The translations under genes and the position numbers were made by a program. This document shows positions 33,068 through 42,486 of a stretch of DNA of 64,000 bases, piece after piece (positions within the stretch are counted from its first letter, which is position 1; each line of letters begins with the position of its first letter). Below the pieces are notes generated by a model. The model ran no database searches. It worked only from the letters and a program-made list of their open reading frames with translations, and was not told where the DNA came from. Origin of the DNA: Zeimonas sp964538505 (GTDB lineage: Bacteria > Pseudomonadota > Gammaproteobacteria > Burkholderiales > Burkholderiaceae_E); assembly GCA_964538505.1 (NCBI GenBank), contig CAZIDY010000016.1:1-64000 (forward strand), read 5' to 3'.

Positions 33068-33892
33068 ATGAAAGCCAGGCGCCTGCTCACCGCAGCTTCG
33101 TGCGCTGCGGCACTCCTGTTGGCCGCCTGCACCACGGTGCAGACGACGAATCCCGGTGCGATCGGGCTCGATCGCCAGCAGCGCATGTCTACGCTGATCT
33201 CCGAGCAGCAGATGCAGCAGGAGGCTGTTGCTGCGTATCAGCAGATCGTGCAACAGCAGCGGCAGAAGGGCGCGTTGAACGACGACCCTGCCCTGACCAG
33301 GCGGGTTCGCGCGATCACGGCGCGCCTGATTCCGGCGAGTGCCGCCTTCCGGCCGGATGCGAGCAGCTGGAAGTGGGAGGTCAATGTCTTCGATTCGCCC
33401 GAGATCAACGCCTGGGTGATGCCGGGCGGCAAGATCGGCGTCTACAGCGGGCTGATCACGAAGCTGAAGCTCACCGACGACGAGATCGCTGCGGTGCTCG
33501 GCCACGAGATCGCGCACGCGCTGCGCGAGCACGCGCGCGAACGCGCCTCCGAGCAGGTGGGGGCGCAGGTGCTGATCACCGGGGCCGCGGTGCTGCTGGG
33601 TGCGGGGGAGGCCGGCACCGATCTCGGCAACGTGTTCTACAAGACCTTTTTCGGCCTGCCGAACAGCCGGCTGCACGAAACCGAGGCCGACCGGATCGGC
33701 GTCGAGATCGCCGCGCGAGCGGGTTATGACCCGCGCGCAGCCGTCACGCTCTGGCAGAAGATGTCGAAGCAGGCGGGCGGCAGCCGCGGCCCCGAGTTTC
33801 TCAGCACGCACCCGTCACCCGAGAATCGGATTCGCGACCTGCAGGTCTATTCGGAGCGTGTGATGCCGCTGTATCGGCAGGCGCGTCGCTGA
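33068..33892 (+). CDS. M48-family metalloprotease lipoprotein (LoiP/YcaL-like)
   Basis: A 274-residue lipoprotein with signal and lipobox LLLAACTT (residues 16-23). The M48 peptidase domain carries the zinc motif GHEIAHALREHARERASEQ and the third ligand in LHETEADRIGVEIA. NVFDSPEINAWVMPGGKIGVYSGL is the typical strand before the active site, and STHPSPENRI is a family hallmark. It probably degrades misassembled proteins at the periplasmic side of the outer membrane. It follows aroC with its own short gap. Confidence 0.92.
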   Translation: MKARRLLTAASCAAALLLAACTTVQTTNPGAIGLDRQQRMSTLISEQQMQQEAVAAYQQIVQQQRQKGALNDDPALTRRVRAITARLIPASAAFRPDASSWKWEVNVFDSPEINAWVMPGGKIGVYSGLITKLKLTDDEIAAVLGHEIAHALREHARERASEQVGAQVLITGAAVLLGAGEAGTDLGNVFYKTFFGLPNSRLHETEADRIGVEIAARAGYDPRAAVTLWQKMSKQAGGSRGPEFLSTHPSPENRIRDLQVYSERVMPLYRQARR

Positions 33893-34033
33893 CGGACTTT
33901 CGGAGAGGAAGGCGACGCTTCGCTGCAGTGCAGCAATCGACCTTCACGTGGCATAATCGGGTGTTTGCCGCAAACTCGCCGCAGCCCGCCATTTGCCTGT
34001 CAACTCGCGGCCGCCGGCGCGAATCCTACCGTC

Positions 34034-35446
34034 ATGCCGCTCATCGCTCGCACGCTATACGACAAGCTGTGGGACGCTCACGTCGTTCATAAAGATGACG
34101 ATGGAACGGCCCTCATTTATATCGATCGCCATCTGGTTCACGAGGTAACGAGCCCGCAGGCTTTCGAAGGACTGCGGCTGGCCGGGCGCAAGCCCTGGCG
34201 CGTGAACGCCAATCTCGCGGTCGTCGACCACAACGTGCCGACCACCGACCGCTCGCGTGGCATCGCCGATCCGATCTCGCGGCTGCAGGTGGAAACGCTC
34301 GACGCGAACGCGCGCGACTACGGCATCACCTATTTCGACCTGCTCGATCGGCGCCAGGGCATCGTCCACGTGATCGGCCCCGAGCAGGGCGCCACGCTGC
34401 CCGGCATGACGGTCGTCTGTGGCGACTCGCACACGAGCACGCACGGCGCCTTCGCCTGCCTGGCCTTCGGTATCGGCACCTCCGAGGTCGAGCACGTGCT
34501 CGCCACGCAGACGCTCGTCGCGCGCAAGATGAAGAACATGCTGGTGCGCGTCGAGGGAGCGCTGCCGCGCGGCGTCACTGCGAAGGACGTCGTGCTGGCG
34601 ATCATCGGGCGCATCGGCACCGCCGGCGGCACCGGCTATGCGATCGAGTTCGGCGGCTCGACGATCCGCGCGCTGTCGATGGAAGGGCGGATGACGATCT
34701 GCAACATGGCGATCGAGGCGGGTGCACGCGCGGGCATGGTTGCCGCCGACGAAACCACCTTCCGCTACCTGAAGGGCCGCCCGATGGCGCCCACCGGAGC
34801 CGACTGGGACCGCGCCGTCGAGCACTGGCGCACGCTGCACTCCGACGCCGATGCGCGCTTCGATCTCGTCGTCGACATCGACGCGACGAAGCTGTTGCCT
34901 TATGTCAGTTGGGGAACCTCGCCCGAGATGGTCGCCACCATCGACGCGCGCGTGCCCGATCCCGAGAAGGAGAAGGATCCGGTGCGACGCGAGGGGTACG
35001 AGCGCGCCCTGGAGTACATGGGACTGAAGCCGAATACGCCGATCACCGATATCCGCATCGACAAGGTCTTCATCGGCTCGTGCACCAACTCGCGCATCGA
35101 AGACCTGCGCGAGGCGGCGGCCGTCGTGCGCGGCAAGCGCAAGGCGTCGAACGTCAAGCTCGCGATGGTTGTTCCGGGTTCGGGGCTGGTGAAGGCGCAG
35201 GCCGAGCAGGAAGGCCTCGACCGCATCTTCGTCGACGCCGGCTTCGAATGGCGCGAACCGGGCTGCTCGATGTGCCTGGCGATGAACGCCGACCGTCTCG
35301 AACCGGGCGAGCGCTGTGCATCGACGTCGAACCGGAACTTCGAGGGACGGCAGGGCGCAGGCGGACGCACGCACCTGGTCAGCCCGGCGATGGCGGCGGC
35401 GGCTGCGCTCGCCGGGCACTTCGTTGATGTGCGTTCGCTGCGCTGA
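34034..35446 (+). CDS. leuC: 3-isopropylmalate dehydratase large subunit
   Basis: A 470-residue aconitase-family subunit. Start MPLIARTLYDKLWDAHVVH fits the family. Substrate-site residues are in CGDSHTSTHGAF, and the 4Fe-4S cysteines lie in FIGSCTNSRIEDL and EPGCSMCLAMN. With LeuD it isomerises 2-isopropylmalate to 3-isopropylmalate in leucine synthesis. It is first gene of the leuC-ecn-leuD-leuB run. CATAAT (33952-33957) could be a -10 element. I saw no clear leader peptide rich in Leu codons. Confidence 0.97.
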   Translation: MPLIARTLYDKLWDAHVVHKDDDGTALIYIDRHLVHEVTSPQAFEGLRLAGRKPWRVNANLAVVDHNVPTTDRSRGIADPISRLQVETLDANARDYGITYFDLLDRRQGIVHVIGPEQGATLPGMTVVCGDSHTSTHGAFACLAFGIGTSEVEHVLATQTLVARKMKNMLVRVEGALPRGVTAKDVVLAIIGRIGTAGGTGYAIEFGGSTIRALSMEGRMTICNMAIEAGARAGMVAADETTFRYLKGRPMAPTGADWDRAVEHWRTLHSDADARFDLVVDIDATKLLPYVSWGTSPEMVATIDARVPDPEKEKDPVRREGYERALEYMGLKPNTPITDIRIDKVFIGSCTNSRIEDLREAAAVVRGKRKASNVKLAMVVPGSGLVKAQAEQEGLDRIFVDAGFEWREPGCSMCLAMNADRLEPGERCASTSNRNFEGRQGAGGRTHLVSPAMAAAAALAGHFVDVRSLR

Positions 35447-35458
35447 GCGGAGGATCTG

Positions 35459-35590
35459 ATGAAACGAGCACTGATCACGGCCTGCCTCGTGCTGTACGGC
35501 CTCATGCTGGCCGGTTGCAACACGATGGCCGGCGTGGGCAAGGACATCCAGCGCGCTGGCGAAACGATCCAGGGCGCTGCGAAGAAATAG
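35459..35590 (+). CDS. entericidin-family small lipoprotein
   Basis: A 43-residue gene (ATG 35459, TAG 35588) with GGAGG in front. It encodes a signal and lipobox (LMLAGCNTMAG) followed by GKDIQRAGETIQGAAKK, the amphipathic tail typical of EcnA/EcnB entericidins. The mature peptide would be a tiny lipid-anchored envelope protein. In E. coli entericidins act in stationary-phase bacteriolysis. Its position between leuC and leuD is characteristic of Burkholderiales. It ends 2 bases before leuD. Confidence 0.9.
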   Translation: MKRALITACLVLYGLMLAGCNTMAGVGKDIQRAGETIQGAAKK

Positions 35591-35592
35591 CC

Positions 35593-36246
35593 ATGCGAAG
35601 CCTCACCGTTCACCGCGGCGTCGTTGCGCCGCTCGATCGCGCCAACGTCGACACCGACGCGATCATTCCGAAGCAGTTCCTGAAGTCGATCCGTCGCAGC
35701 GGCTTCGGCCCGAACCTGTTCGACGCGTGGCGCTATCTCGACGCCGGTGAGCCGGGCATGGACAACAGCCGTCGGCCGCTGAATCCCGATTTCGTGCTGA
35801 ACGAGCCGCGCTACCAGGGCGCTTCGATCCTGCTCACGCGCAGGAACTTCGGCTGCGGCTCGTCGCGCGAGCACGCGCCGTGGGCGCTCGACGACTACGG
35901 CTTTCGCGTGATCGTCGCGCCGTCCTTCGCCGACATCTTCTACAACAACTGCTTCAAGAACGGCCTGCTCCCGGTGCGGCTGTCGGAGTCCGAAGTCGAC
36001 TGGCTGTTCGACCAGACGCGAGCTTTCGTCGGTTTCGAGCTCGTCGTCGACCTGCCCGCGCAGCAGTTGCGCACGGTCGACGGTGCGCGGGTCTTCGACT
36101 TCGAGGTCGATCCGTTCCGCAAGGAGTCGCTGATCCACGGTCTCGACGAGATCGGGCTCACGCTCAAGCACGCTGACGCGATCCGCGAGTTCGAGCAAAA
36201 GCGGCTCGCCGAGCAGCCCTGGCTGGCGAAGACGCTCGCCGGCTGA
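35593..36246 (+). CDS. leuD: 3-isopropylmalate dehydratase small subunit
   Basis: A 217-residue swivelling-domain subunit. Family motifs are DRANVDTDAIIPKQFLKSI, NFGCGSSREHAPWAL and APSFADIFYNNCFKNGLLP. It pairs with LeuC to form the active isomerase. The start MRSLTVHRG lies immediately after the entericidin stop, so expression is coupled to leuC through that small gene. Length and motifs are normal. Confidence 0.97.
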   Translation: MRSLTVHRGVVAPLDRANVDTDAIIPKQFLKSIRRSGFGPNLFDAWRYLDAGEPGMDNSRRPLNPDFVLNEPRYQGASILLTRRNFGCGSSREHAPWALDDYGFRVIVAPSFADIFYNNCFKNGLLPVRLSESEVDWLFDQTRAFVGFELVVDLPAQQLRTVDGARVFDFEVDPFRKESLIHGLDEIGLTLKHADAIREFEQKRLAEQPWLAKTLAG

Positions 36247-36265
36247 AGGATTTCCGGGAGTACGG

Positions 36266-37330
36266 ATGAGGATCGCAGTTCTGGCGGGAGATGGAATCGG
36301 CCCCGAGATCACGGCGCAGGCAGTGCGCGTGCTCGAGGCGCTTGCAAGCGACGGGCTCGAGCTTTCGATCGAGCATGCGCCGGTGGGCGGCGCCGGCTAC
36401 GACGCGGCGGGCGACCCGCTGCCCGAGGCCACGCTGAAGGTGGCCGAGCGCGCCGACGCGATCCTGTTCGGCTCGGTGGGCGGGCCGAAATACGACACGC
36501 TTCCGCGTGCGAAGCGTCCCGAGCAGGGGCTGCTGCGGTTGCGCAAGCATTTCGACCTGTTCGCCAACCTGCGTCCGGCGATCGTCTACCCGGAGCTCGC
36601 CCATGCGTCGACGCTGAAGAACGAGGTCGTCGCCGGGCTCGACCTGCTGATCCTGCGCGAGCTCACCGGCGACATCTATTTCGGCCAGCCGCGCGGCGTG
36701 CGCGTGAACGAGAACGGCGAGCGCGAGGGTTTCGACACCATGCGCTACAGCGAGGGCGAGATCCGGCGCATCGCCGTGCTCGCCTTCGAGACGGCGCGCA
36801 AGCGCCAGCGGCGCGTCTGCTCGGTCGACAAGGCGAACGTGCTCGAGACGACGCAGCTGTGGCGTGACGTGGTCACCGAGGTGCACGCCGAATACCGCGA
36901 TGTGGAGCTGGTCCACATGTACGTGGACAATGCAGCCATGCAGCTGGTGCGCAATCCGAAGCAGTTCGACGTGATGGTCACCGGCAACATGTTCGGCGAC
37001 ATTCTGTCCGACGAGGCGTCGATGCTCACCGGGTCGATCGGCATGCTGCCGTCGGCTTCGCTGAACGCGCGCGGCTTCGGGCTGTACGAGCCGATCCACG
37101 GCTCGGCGCCCGACATCGCGGGGCGAGACGCCGCGAATCCGCTGGCGACGATCCTGTCGGCGGCGATGCTGCTGCGGCACAGCCTCAACAACGAGGCAGG
37201 CGCGCACCGGCTCGAGCGCGCGGTGCGCAGGGTGCTCGCGCAGGGGTTCCGCACGGCAGACATCGCCGAGCCGGGCAAGCGCACGGTCGGCACGAAGGAA
37301 ATGGGCGACGCGGTGCTCGCCGCGCTCTGA
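36266..37330 (+). CDS. leuB: 3-isopropylmalate dehydrogenase
   Basis: A 354-residue NAD-dependent beta-decarboxylating dehydrogenase, third step specific to leucine synthesis. Recognised by RIAVLAGDGIGPEI, FGSVGGPKYDTL, LRELTGDIYFGQPRG, SVDKANVLETTQLWRDVV and GSIGMLPSASL. It begins 19 bases after leuD and is followed by asd after 46 bases. No anomalies were seen. Confidence 0.97.
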   Translation: MRIAVLAGDGIGPEITAQAVRVLEALASDGLELSIEHAPVGGAGYDAAGDPLPEATLKVAERADAILFGSVGGPKYDTLPRAKRPEQGLLRLRKHFDLFANLRPAIVYPELAHASTLKNEVVAGLDLLILRELTGDIYFGQPRGVRVNENGEREGFDTMRYSEGEIRRIAVLAFETARKRQRRVCSVDKANVLETTQLWRDVVTEVHAEYRDVELVHMYVDNAAMQLVRNPKQFDVMVTGNMFGDILSDEASMLTGSIGMLPSASLNARGFGLYEPIHGSAPDIAGRDAANPLATILSAAMLLRHSLNNEAGAHRLERAVRRVLAQGFRTADIAEPGKRTVGTKEMGDAVLAAL

Positions 37331-37376
37331 GAAGCGCAGCGCACGAGGGCCTCATCGGCCACTGTATGGAGCAATC

Positions 37377-38501
37377 ATGTTGAAGGTCGCGATGATCGGG
37401 TGGCGCGGAATGGTCGGTTCCGTGCTGATGCAGCGCATGCGCGAGGAGAACGATTTCGCGCATATCGAAACGGTGTTCTTCAGCACGTCGAACGCCGGCG
37501 GCAAGGCGCCCACGGTGCCGAACCTCGGCGACGAGCGCCTGCACGACGCGTCCGACATCGAGCGGCTGAAGGCGATGGACGTCGTCCTCACCTGCCAGGG
37601 CGGCGACTGGACCAACGCGGTGTATCCGAAGCTGCGCGCAACCGGCTGGAAGGGTTACTGGATCGACGCCGCCTCGGCGCTGCGGATGAAGGATGACGCG
37701 GTGATCGTGCTCGACCCGCTGAACGTGCACGTCATCCGGCAATCCTTCGAGCGCGGCACGCGCAACTTCATCGGCGGCAACTGCACGGTGAGCCTGATGA
37801 TGCTGGCGCTCGCCGGGCTGCTGCGCGAGAACCTCGTGGAATGGATTGCGGCGACCACCTACCAGGCGGCCTCCGGCGCCGGTGCGCAGAACATGCGTGA
37901 GCTGCTCGCACAGATGGGCGCGGCGCACGCTTCGGTCGCGCCGCTGCTGGCCGATCCAGCGTCGGCCATCCTCGAGATCGATGCGAAGGTCTCGGCGACG
38001 ATGCGCGACGAGGCCTTCCCCACGGCGCAGTTCGGCGTGCCGCTTGCCGGCAGCCTGATCCCCTGGATCGACAAGGATCTCGGCGACGGCACTTCGCGCG
38101 AGGAATGGAAGGGCGGCGCCGAGCTGAACAAGATCCTCGGGCTAACGGGGCCGGGCGACGCCGGATACGTGCCGGTCGAGAGCCTGTGCGTGCGCATCGG
38201 CGCGATGCGCTGCCACAGCCAGGCGATGACGATCAAGCTGCGGCGCGACCTGCCGCTGTCCGAGATCGAGACACTGGTGAAGTCGGCCAATGAATGGGTG
38301 AAGCTCGTGCCGAACACGCGCGAGGAATCGATGCGCGCGCTGACTCCTGTCGCGGTGAACGGCAAGCTCGACATTCCGATCGGTCGGCTGCGCAAGCTGT
38401 CGTTCGGGCCGGGCTACCTGAGCGCATTCACGGTGGGCGATCAGCTGTTGTGGGGTGCCGCCGAGCCGCTGCGCCGGATGCTGCGGCTGCTCGCCGCCTG
38501 A
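37377..38501 (+). CDS. asd: aspartate-semialdehyde dehydrogenase
   Basis: A 374-residue NADPH-dependent enzyme that reduces aspartyl phosphate to aspartate semialdehyde, the branch point to Lys, Met, Thr and diaminopimelate. The N-terminal nucleotide-binding segment is KVAMIGWRGMVGSVLMQRM. The catalytic cysteine is in NFIGGNCTVSLMMLALAGLL, and EEWKGGAELNKILG belongs to the catalytic domain. It is of the gammaproteobacterial-type length. The leuB-asd-fimV order is normal for this group. Confidence 0.97.
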   Translation: MLKVAMIGWRGMVGSVLMQRMREENDFAHIETVFFSTSNAGGKAPTVPNLGDERLHDASDIERLKAMDVVLTCQGGDWTNAVYPKLRATGWKGYWIDAASALRMKDDAVIVLDPLNVHVIRQSFERGTRNFIGGNCTVSLMMLALAGLLRENLVEWIAATTYQAASGAGAQNMRELLAQMGAAHASVAPLLADPASAILEIDAKVSATMRDEAFPTAQFGVPLAGSLIPWIDKDLGDGTSREEWKGGAELNKILGLTGPGDAGYVPVESLCVRIGAMRCHSQAMTIKLRRDLPLSEIETLVKSANEWVKLVPNTREESMRALTPVAVNGKLDIPIGRLRKLSFGPGYLSAFTVGDQLLWGAAEPLRRMLRLLAA

Positions 38502-38636
38502 GGCTCAGGCGACGCGTTTCGGTGTCTTTCCCGAGACGCCGGGACGCCGCCAGTCCCTGCAGAAGATGCCGTTCGTCACATAGCGGCCACATGCATTACT
38601 TCAGGCAACGCGCGATCTTGCACCCCTAAATCGCTG

Positions 38637-41600
38637 ATGTTAGCCTCAAAAAATCACTTCCAGCGTCCGGGGATTAGCGTGGCTGCAGGCGAAAAACAAC
38701 CGATCTCGGAGCGCGTTGCGGGACGACCGACGCTGCTCGCTGCAGCGATCGCTGCAGCGCTCTCGAGCACCGTTCCTCTGGCCGCCGATGCTGCCGGACT
38801 CGGTCGACTCACGGTTCAGTCGGCGCTCGGGCAACCGTTGCAGGCGGAGGTCGAGGTCACTGCGCTCGGCCGCGAGGAAATCGGGTCGCTCAATGCCCGG
38901 CTCGCCTCGCCGGAAGCCTTTCGCCAGGCCGGACTCGAATACAACCCGGCGCTCAGCGGGCTGCGTTTCGCGATCGAGCAGCGCCCGGGCGGCGGAGCCA
39001 TCGTTCGCGTCACTTCGGCGCAGCCCGTCAACGAGCCTTTCGTCGACCTGCTCGTCGAGCTGAACTGGGCTTCGGGCCGGTTCGTGCGCGAGTACACCTT
39101 CCTGCTCGATCCACCGGAGCTGCGGATGGGCCGCGATACGCTGGTCGCAGGCGGAGTCGGCACGGCCGTTGCCGCGTCGGCGGCTCCCGTCGCAACGCCG
39201 GCGGCTCCGGTTCGCGCACAACCCGTTTCCACGGCACCCGCGGCGGCGCCTTCGGCCAGCGTTGCTGCGTCGACGTCTTCGCCCACGCCTGCGCCCGCGC
39301 CGGCCGCGGCGCCGGCAGCCGATACGCCGAACACCGTTCGTGTGCGCTCGGGCGACACGCTCGCGAAGATCGCGGCGCGCGTCAAGCCGGCACATGTCAC
39401 CGTCGATCAGGCGGTGATGGCGATCTACCAGGCGAACCCGCGTGCCTTCTTCGGAACGGTGCATCAGTTGTTCGCGGGCGCCGATCTGTCGATTCCCGAT
39501 GCGGCGACGATGAGCGCCGTCGATGCCGCCGCCGCCCGGCGCGAGATCCGCGCGCAGGCGACTGAGTTCAATGCCTACCGCGCTCGCCTCGCGGCGTCCG
39601 CGCGGTCGGTGGAGCCCACTCGCGCGGGTCAGACCGCCGAAGGCTCGGTGGCCGCGAAGGCCGACGAAGCCAGCGCGCCGGCTGCCAGCGGCGACCAGTT
39701 GATGCTCTCCCGTTCGGGCGCCGAGGCCGGTGCCGCTGCGGGCTCGTCCACCGGTTCCGCGGATGGCGAGGCGGCATCGAGCGCCGAGCGACAGGTCGCG
39801 CAGGATGCGGCCTTGCGCGAGCAGCAGGAGCGGGTCAATGCGCTCGAGCGCAATGTCGCCGACCTGCAGCGGCTCGTCGAGCTGAAGAACGCCCAGCTGG
39901 CCGAGTTACAGAGCCAGGTCGAAGCCGCGCGCGCAGCGGGCGCCACCGCGAGCGGCACGGTCGGTAGCGTTGTCTCCGCGGCCGACGCTTCCGCGAGTTC
40001 CGGCGCAGCAGACGCCCCCGCGGTTTCGGTCGCTGCCGACACCGCCGCCCCCGCCCGCGTGGGCGAGGGTGCCGGTACGCCCGACACGAGCGCGGCGACA
40101 TCGGGCGTCGATACGTCGGTCACGACCTCGAGCACCGACATCTCCGCCGCTGCGGCAAGCACGCCGTCCACTGCATCCGACACAGCGACTCCGGCTGTCA
40201 CCGCGGCCACCGTCGATTCCTCGCAGCCCGCGCCGGCTGTGGCCGCGCCCACGCCGGCCGCGACACCGGAACCGGCCGCGACACCGAGCGTGCTGCAATC
40301 GCTGATGGACAACCCGCTTGCGCTGCCGGCGCTCGTCGCCATCGCGCTTGGTCTCGGTGCCTACGGCGTGTACGCGGTGCGGCGTCGCAAGAAGGGCGCC
40401 GAGTTCGAGGACAGCCTGAGCTCGGCCGACGCCTTCACGGCGAACTCGTTGTTCGGCTCCACGGGCGGGCAGGCGGTCGACACGCATGCCAGCCTGTTCG
40501 CGACCAGCGCACGCGACAGCGGTGTCGATGTTCATTCGACCGAAGTCGATCCAATCGCCGAGGCCGAGGTCTACATCGCCTACGGTCGTGAAGCGCAGGC
40601 CGAGGAGATCCTGAAGGAGGCGCTCAAGCGTCAGCCCGAGCGCCAGGCGATCCGCCTGAAGCTGCTCGAGATCCACGCCGCCCGCAAGGATCCGGTCGCC
40701 TTCGGCGCACTCGCGCAGGAGATGTACGACCAGGCCGGCGGACTGAACGAGGAATGGGCGAAAGTCGTCACGCTGGGTCTGGCGATCGATCCGGCCAATC
40801 CACTGTACACGGGGCAGGGCGAAGGCGCTGCAGTCGCGCAACCCGCGGACGACGATGGCGCACCGGTTGCGACGGCGGATGCCGATGAGGTCCCGGCCAT
40901 CGCCGATCTGGGCGAGGAAGCCGATGCCGCCGCCGCGATGTTCGGCGGAACGGCGAAACCGGGGTCAGACCACGGTTTCCCCAGCCTGCCCGGCTCTTTC
41001 GCCGAAACGATGCCGATGGACGGCGGCGAGGCCACGTCGCAGGAAGCCGCGCAAATCGACGACCACGAGGTTCCCGCGCTCGACTTCGATCTCGATCTCG
41101 AGACGACGGTCGGTCGGGCAGGCAGCGAGCTCGCCGCGCGGGACGCAGACGAGGCCGACGTGCCGTCGCAGGACTCGGAGCTCGAGCGCGCGATCGGCGG
41201 ACGCTTCGAGCTGCCGTCGCTCGACCTCGGCGCTTCCGCCACACAGGAGGACGGATCGCCCGCCGGCGAGCCGGCGACGAGCGACGAAGTTCCGGCGCTC
41301 GCCGATCTCGGCGACTTCAAGATCGACCTGCCGTCGCTCGAGGAGATCGATTCGCGTGGCGCGAATCCCGACGATGACGAGCTTCCGGCGATCGACCTCG
41401 CCGATCTGGGCACCGGCCGCCCCGCGCTGGGCAATCTCGATCTTTCGTCGATCGATCTCGAGCTGTCCGACGGCGACGTCGGGCTCGCCCAGGCCGACAC
41501 CGCGGTTGCACCGCAGGTCGAGTCGTCGCGCTGGCAGGAGATGGCCACCAAGCTCGATCTCGCTTCGGCCTACGAGGAGATCGGCGACAAGGAAGGCGCG

Positions 41601-41684
41601 CGCGAGCTGCTGCAGGAAGTGGTCGACGGCGGCGACGCCTCGCAGCAGCAGAAAGCACGCACGATGCTCGCGAAGATCGGCTGA
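38637..41684 (+). CDS. fimV: FimV-family peptidoglycan-binding polar protein
   Basis: A 1015-residue inner-membrane protein. An N-terminal signal region (about 1-55) is followed by a conserved periplasmic domain starting GLGRLTVQSALGQPLQAEVE. A LysM domain lies near residues 232-285 (VRVRSGDTLAKIAARVK). A long Ala/Ser/Thr-rich region with a short coiled coil precedes one transmembrane helix (about 558-580, before RRRKKG). The acidic cytoplasmic part has TPR-like helices (AEVYIAYGREAQAEEILKEA) and ends in a FimV C-terminal domain (MATKLDLASAYEEIGDKEGA). FimV organises type IV pili and polar signalling. Oddity: codons at about 40956-40980 are a half-copy of a repeat found at 51.6 kb and insert KPGSDHG. 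Confidence 0.93.
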   Translation: MLASKNHFQRPGISVAAGEKQPISERVAGRPTLLAAAIAAALSSTVPLAADAAGLGRLTVQSALGQPLQAEVEVTALGREEIGSLNARLASPEAFRQAGLEYNPALSGLRFAIEQRPGGGAIVRVTSAQPVNEPFVDLLVELNWASGRFVREYTFLLDPPELRMGRDTLVAGGVGTAVAASAAPVATPAAPVRAQPVSTAPAAAPSASVAASTSSPTPAPAPAAAPAADTPNTVRVRSGDTLAKIAARVKPAHVTVDQAVMAIYQANPRAFFGTVHQLFAGADLSIPDAATMSAVDAAAARREIRAQATEFNAYRARLAASARSVEPTRAGQTAEGSVAAKADEASAPAASGDQLMLSRSGAEAGAAAGSSTGSADGEAASSAERQVAQDAALREQQERVNALERNVADLQRLVELKNAQLAELQSQVEAARAAGATASGTVGSVVSAADASASSGAADAPAVSVAADTAAPARVGEGAGTPDTSAATSGVDTSVTTSSTDISAAAASTPSTASDTATPAVTAATVDSSQPAPAVAAPTPAATPEPAATPSVLQSLMDNPLALPALVAIALGLGAYGVYAVRRRKKGAEFEDSLSSADAFTANSLFGSTGGQAVDTHASLFATSARDSGVDVHSTEVDPIAEAEVYIAYGREAQAEEILKEALKRQPERQAIRLKLLEIHAARKDPVAFGALAQEMYDQAGGLNEEWAKVVTLGLAIDPANPLYTGQGEGAAVAQPADDDGAPVATADADEVPAIADLGEEADAAAAMFGGTAKPGSDHGFPSLPGSFAETMPMDGGEATSQEAAQIDDHEVPALDFDLDLETTVGRAGSELAARDADEADVPSQDSELERAIGGRFELPSLDLGASATQEDGSPAGEPATSDEVPALADLGDFKIDLPSLEEIDSRGANPDDDELPAIDLADLGTGRPALGNLDLSSIDLELSDGDVGLAQADTAVAPQVESSRWQEMATKLDLASAYEEIGDKEGARELLQEVVDGGDASQQQKARTMLAKIG
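40956..40980 (+). repeat. half-copy of the GGGGTCAGACC repeat inside fimV
   Basis: AAACCGGGGTCAGACCACGG followed by TTTCC matches the arm of the large hairpin at 51573-51633. It is in frame within the acidic cytoplasmic part of fimV and encodes KPGSDHGF. Confidence 0.75.
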
Positions 41685-41691
41685 CGAAGGC

Positions 41692-42486
41692 TTGTCGCGT
41701 CATGCGCTGACGGTCGCCTACGACGGAAGCGCCTTTTCGGGCTGGCAGACCCAGCCCGGCGGCGCGACCGCGCAGGACACGCTCGAACGCGCGCTGTCGG
41801 CGATCGCCGGCGAATCGATCGACACCGTTTGTGCCGGCCGCACCGACGCCGGCGTGCACGCGCTGCGCCAGGTCGTGCATTTCGACACGACGGCATCGCG
41901 GCCGTTGTCGGCGTGGGTGCGCGGCGTCAATGCGCACCTGCCGGCGTCGATCGCCGTGCGCAGCGCCACCGCCGTGCCGGATTCGTTCCATGCCCGCTAC
42001 GGCGCCGCGCGAAGGCGCTATCGTTACCTGCTGTACCGCTCCGGGGTGCGTCATCCATTGCTTGCGCAGCGGGCCGGCTGGACCTTCCGCGAGGTCGACG
42101 TCGGGCACATGCGTACTGCCGCACACTGCCTGCTCGGCGAGCACGATTTCTCGGCGTTCCGCTCGGCGCAATGCCAGGCCGCATCGCCGGTACGCCGGCT
42201 CGACGAACTCTCGCTGCTTGAACGGGGGCCCTTCGTCGTGTTCACCTTCGTGGCCAACGCGTTCCTGCACCACATGATCCGCAATATCGTCGGCTCGCTG
42301 CTCGCGGTCGGAGAGGGCCGGCACGCGCCCGGCTGGATCGCCGAGCTGCTCGCCGCGCGCGACCGCCGCGCGGCCGCTGCCACCTTTGCACCCGACGGCC
42401 TGTATCTCGACGGAGCGCAGTATGACGAGCACTTCGCGGTGCCGTCGTGGAGCGAGAGCGACGAGTTCTTCGAGGCATTGCGATGA
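41692..42486 (+). CDS. truA: tRNA pseudouridine(38-40) synthase TruA
   Basis: A 264-residue enzyme that forms pseudouridine at positions 38-40 of tRNA anticodon stems. The catalytic aspartate is in CAGRTDAGVHALRQVVHFD, preceded by VAYDGSAFSGWQTQP; FHARYGAARRRYRY and NAFLHHMIRNIVG are family motifs. The start is a TTG at 41692, 7 bases after the fimV stop, because no ATG or GTG lies between fimV and the conserved domain. Its stop overlaps trpF. The fimV-truA-trpF order is conserved in betaproteobacteria. Confidence 0.95.
   Translation: MSRHALTVAYDGSAFSGWQTQPGGATAQDTLERALSAIAGESIDTVCAGRTDAGVHALRQVVHFDTTASRPLSAWVRGVNAHLPASIAVRSATAVPDSFHARYGAARRRYRYLLYRSGVRHPLLAQRAGWTFREVDVGHMRTAAHCLLGEHDFSAFRSAQCQAASPVRRLDELSLLERGPFVVFTFVANAFLHHMIRNIVGSLLAVGEGRHAPGWIAELLAARDRRAAAATFAPDGLYLDGAQYDEHFAVPSWSESDEFFEALR

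Noticed and set aside
38521..38560. Possible terminator hairpin between asd and fimV (GGTGTCT / AGACGCC)
   Set aside because: The stem is short with a G-U pair and no T tract; too weak to list.
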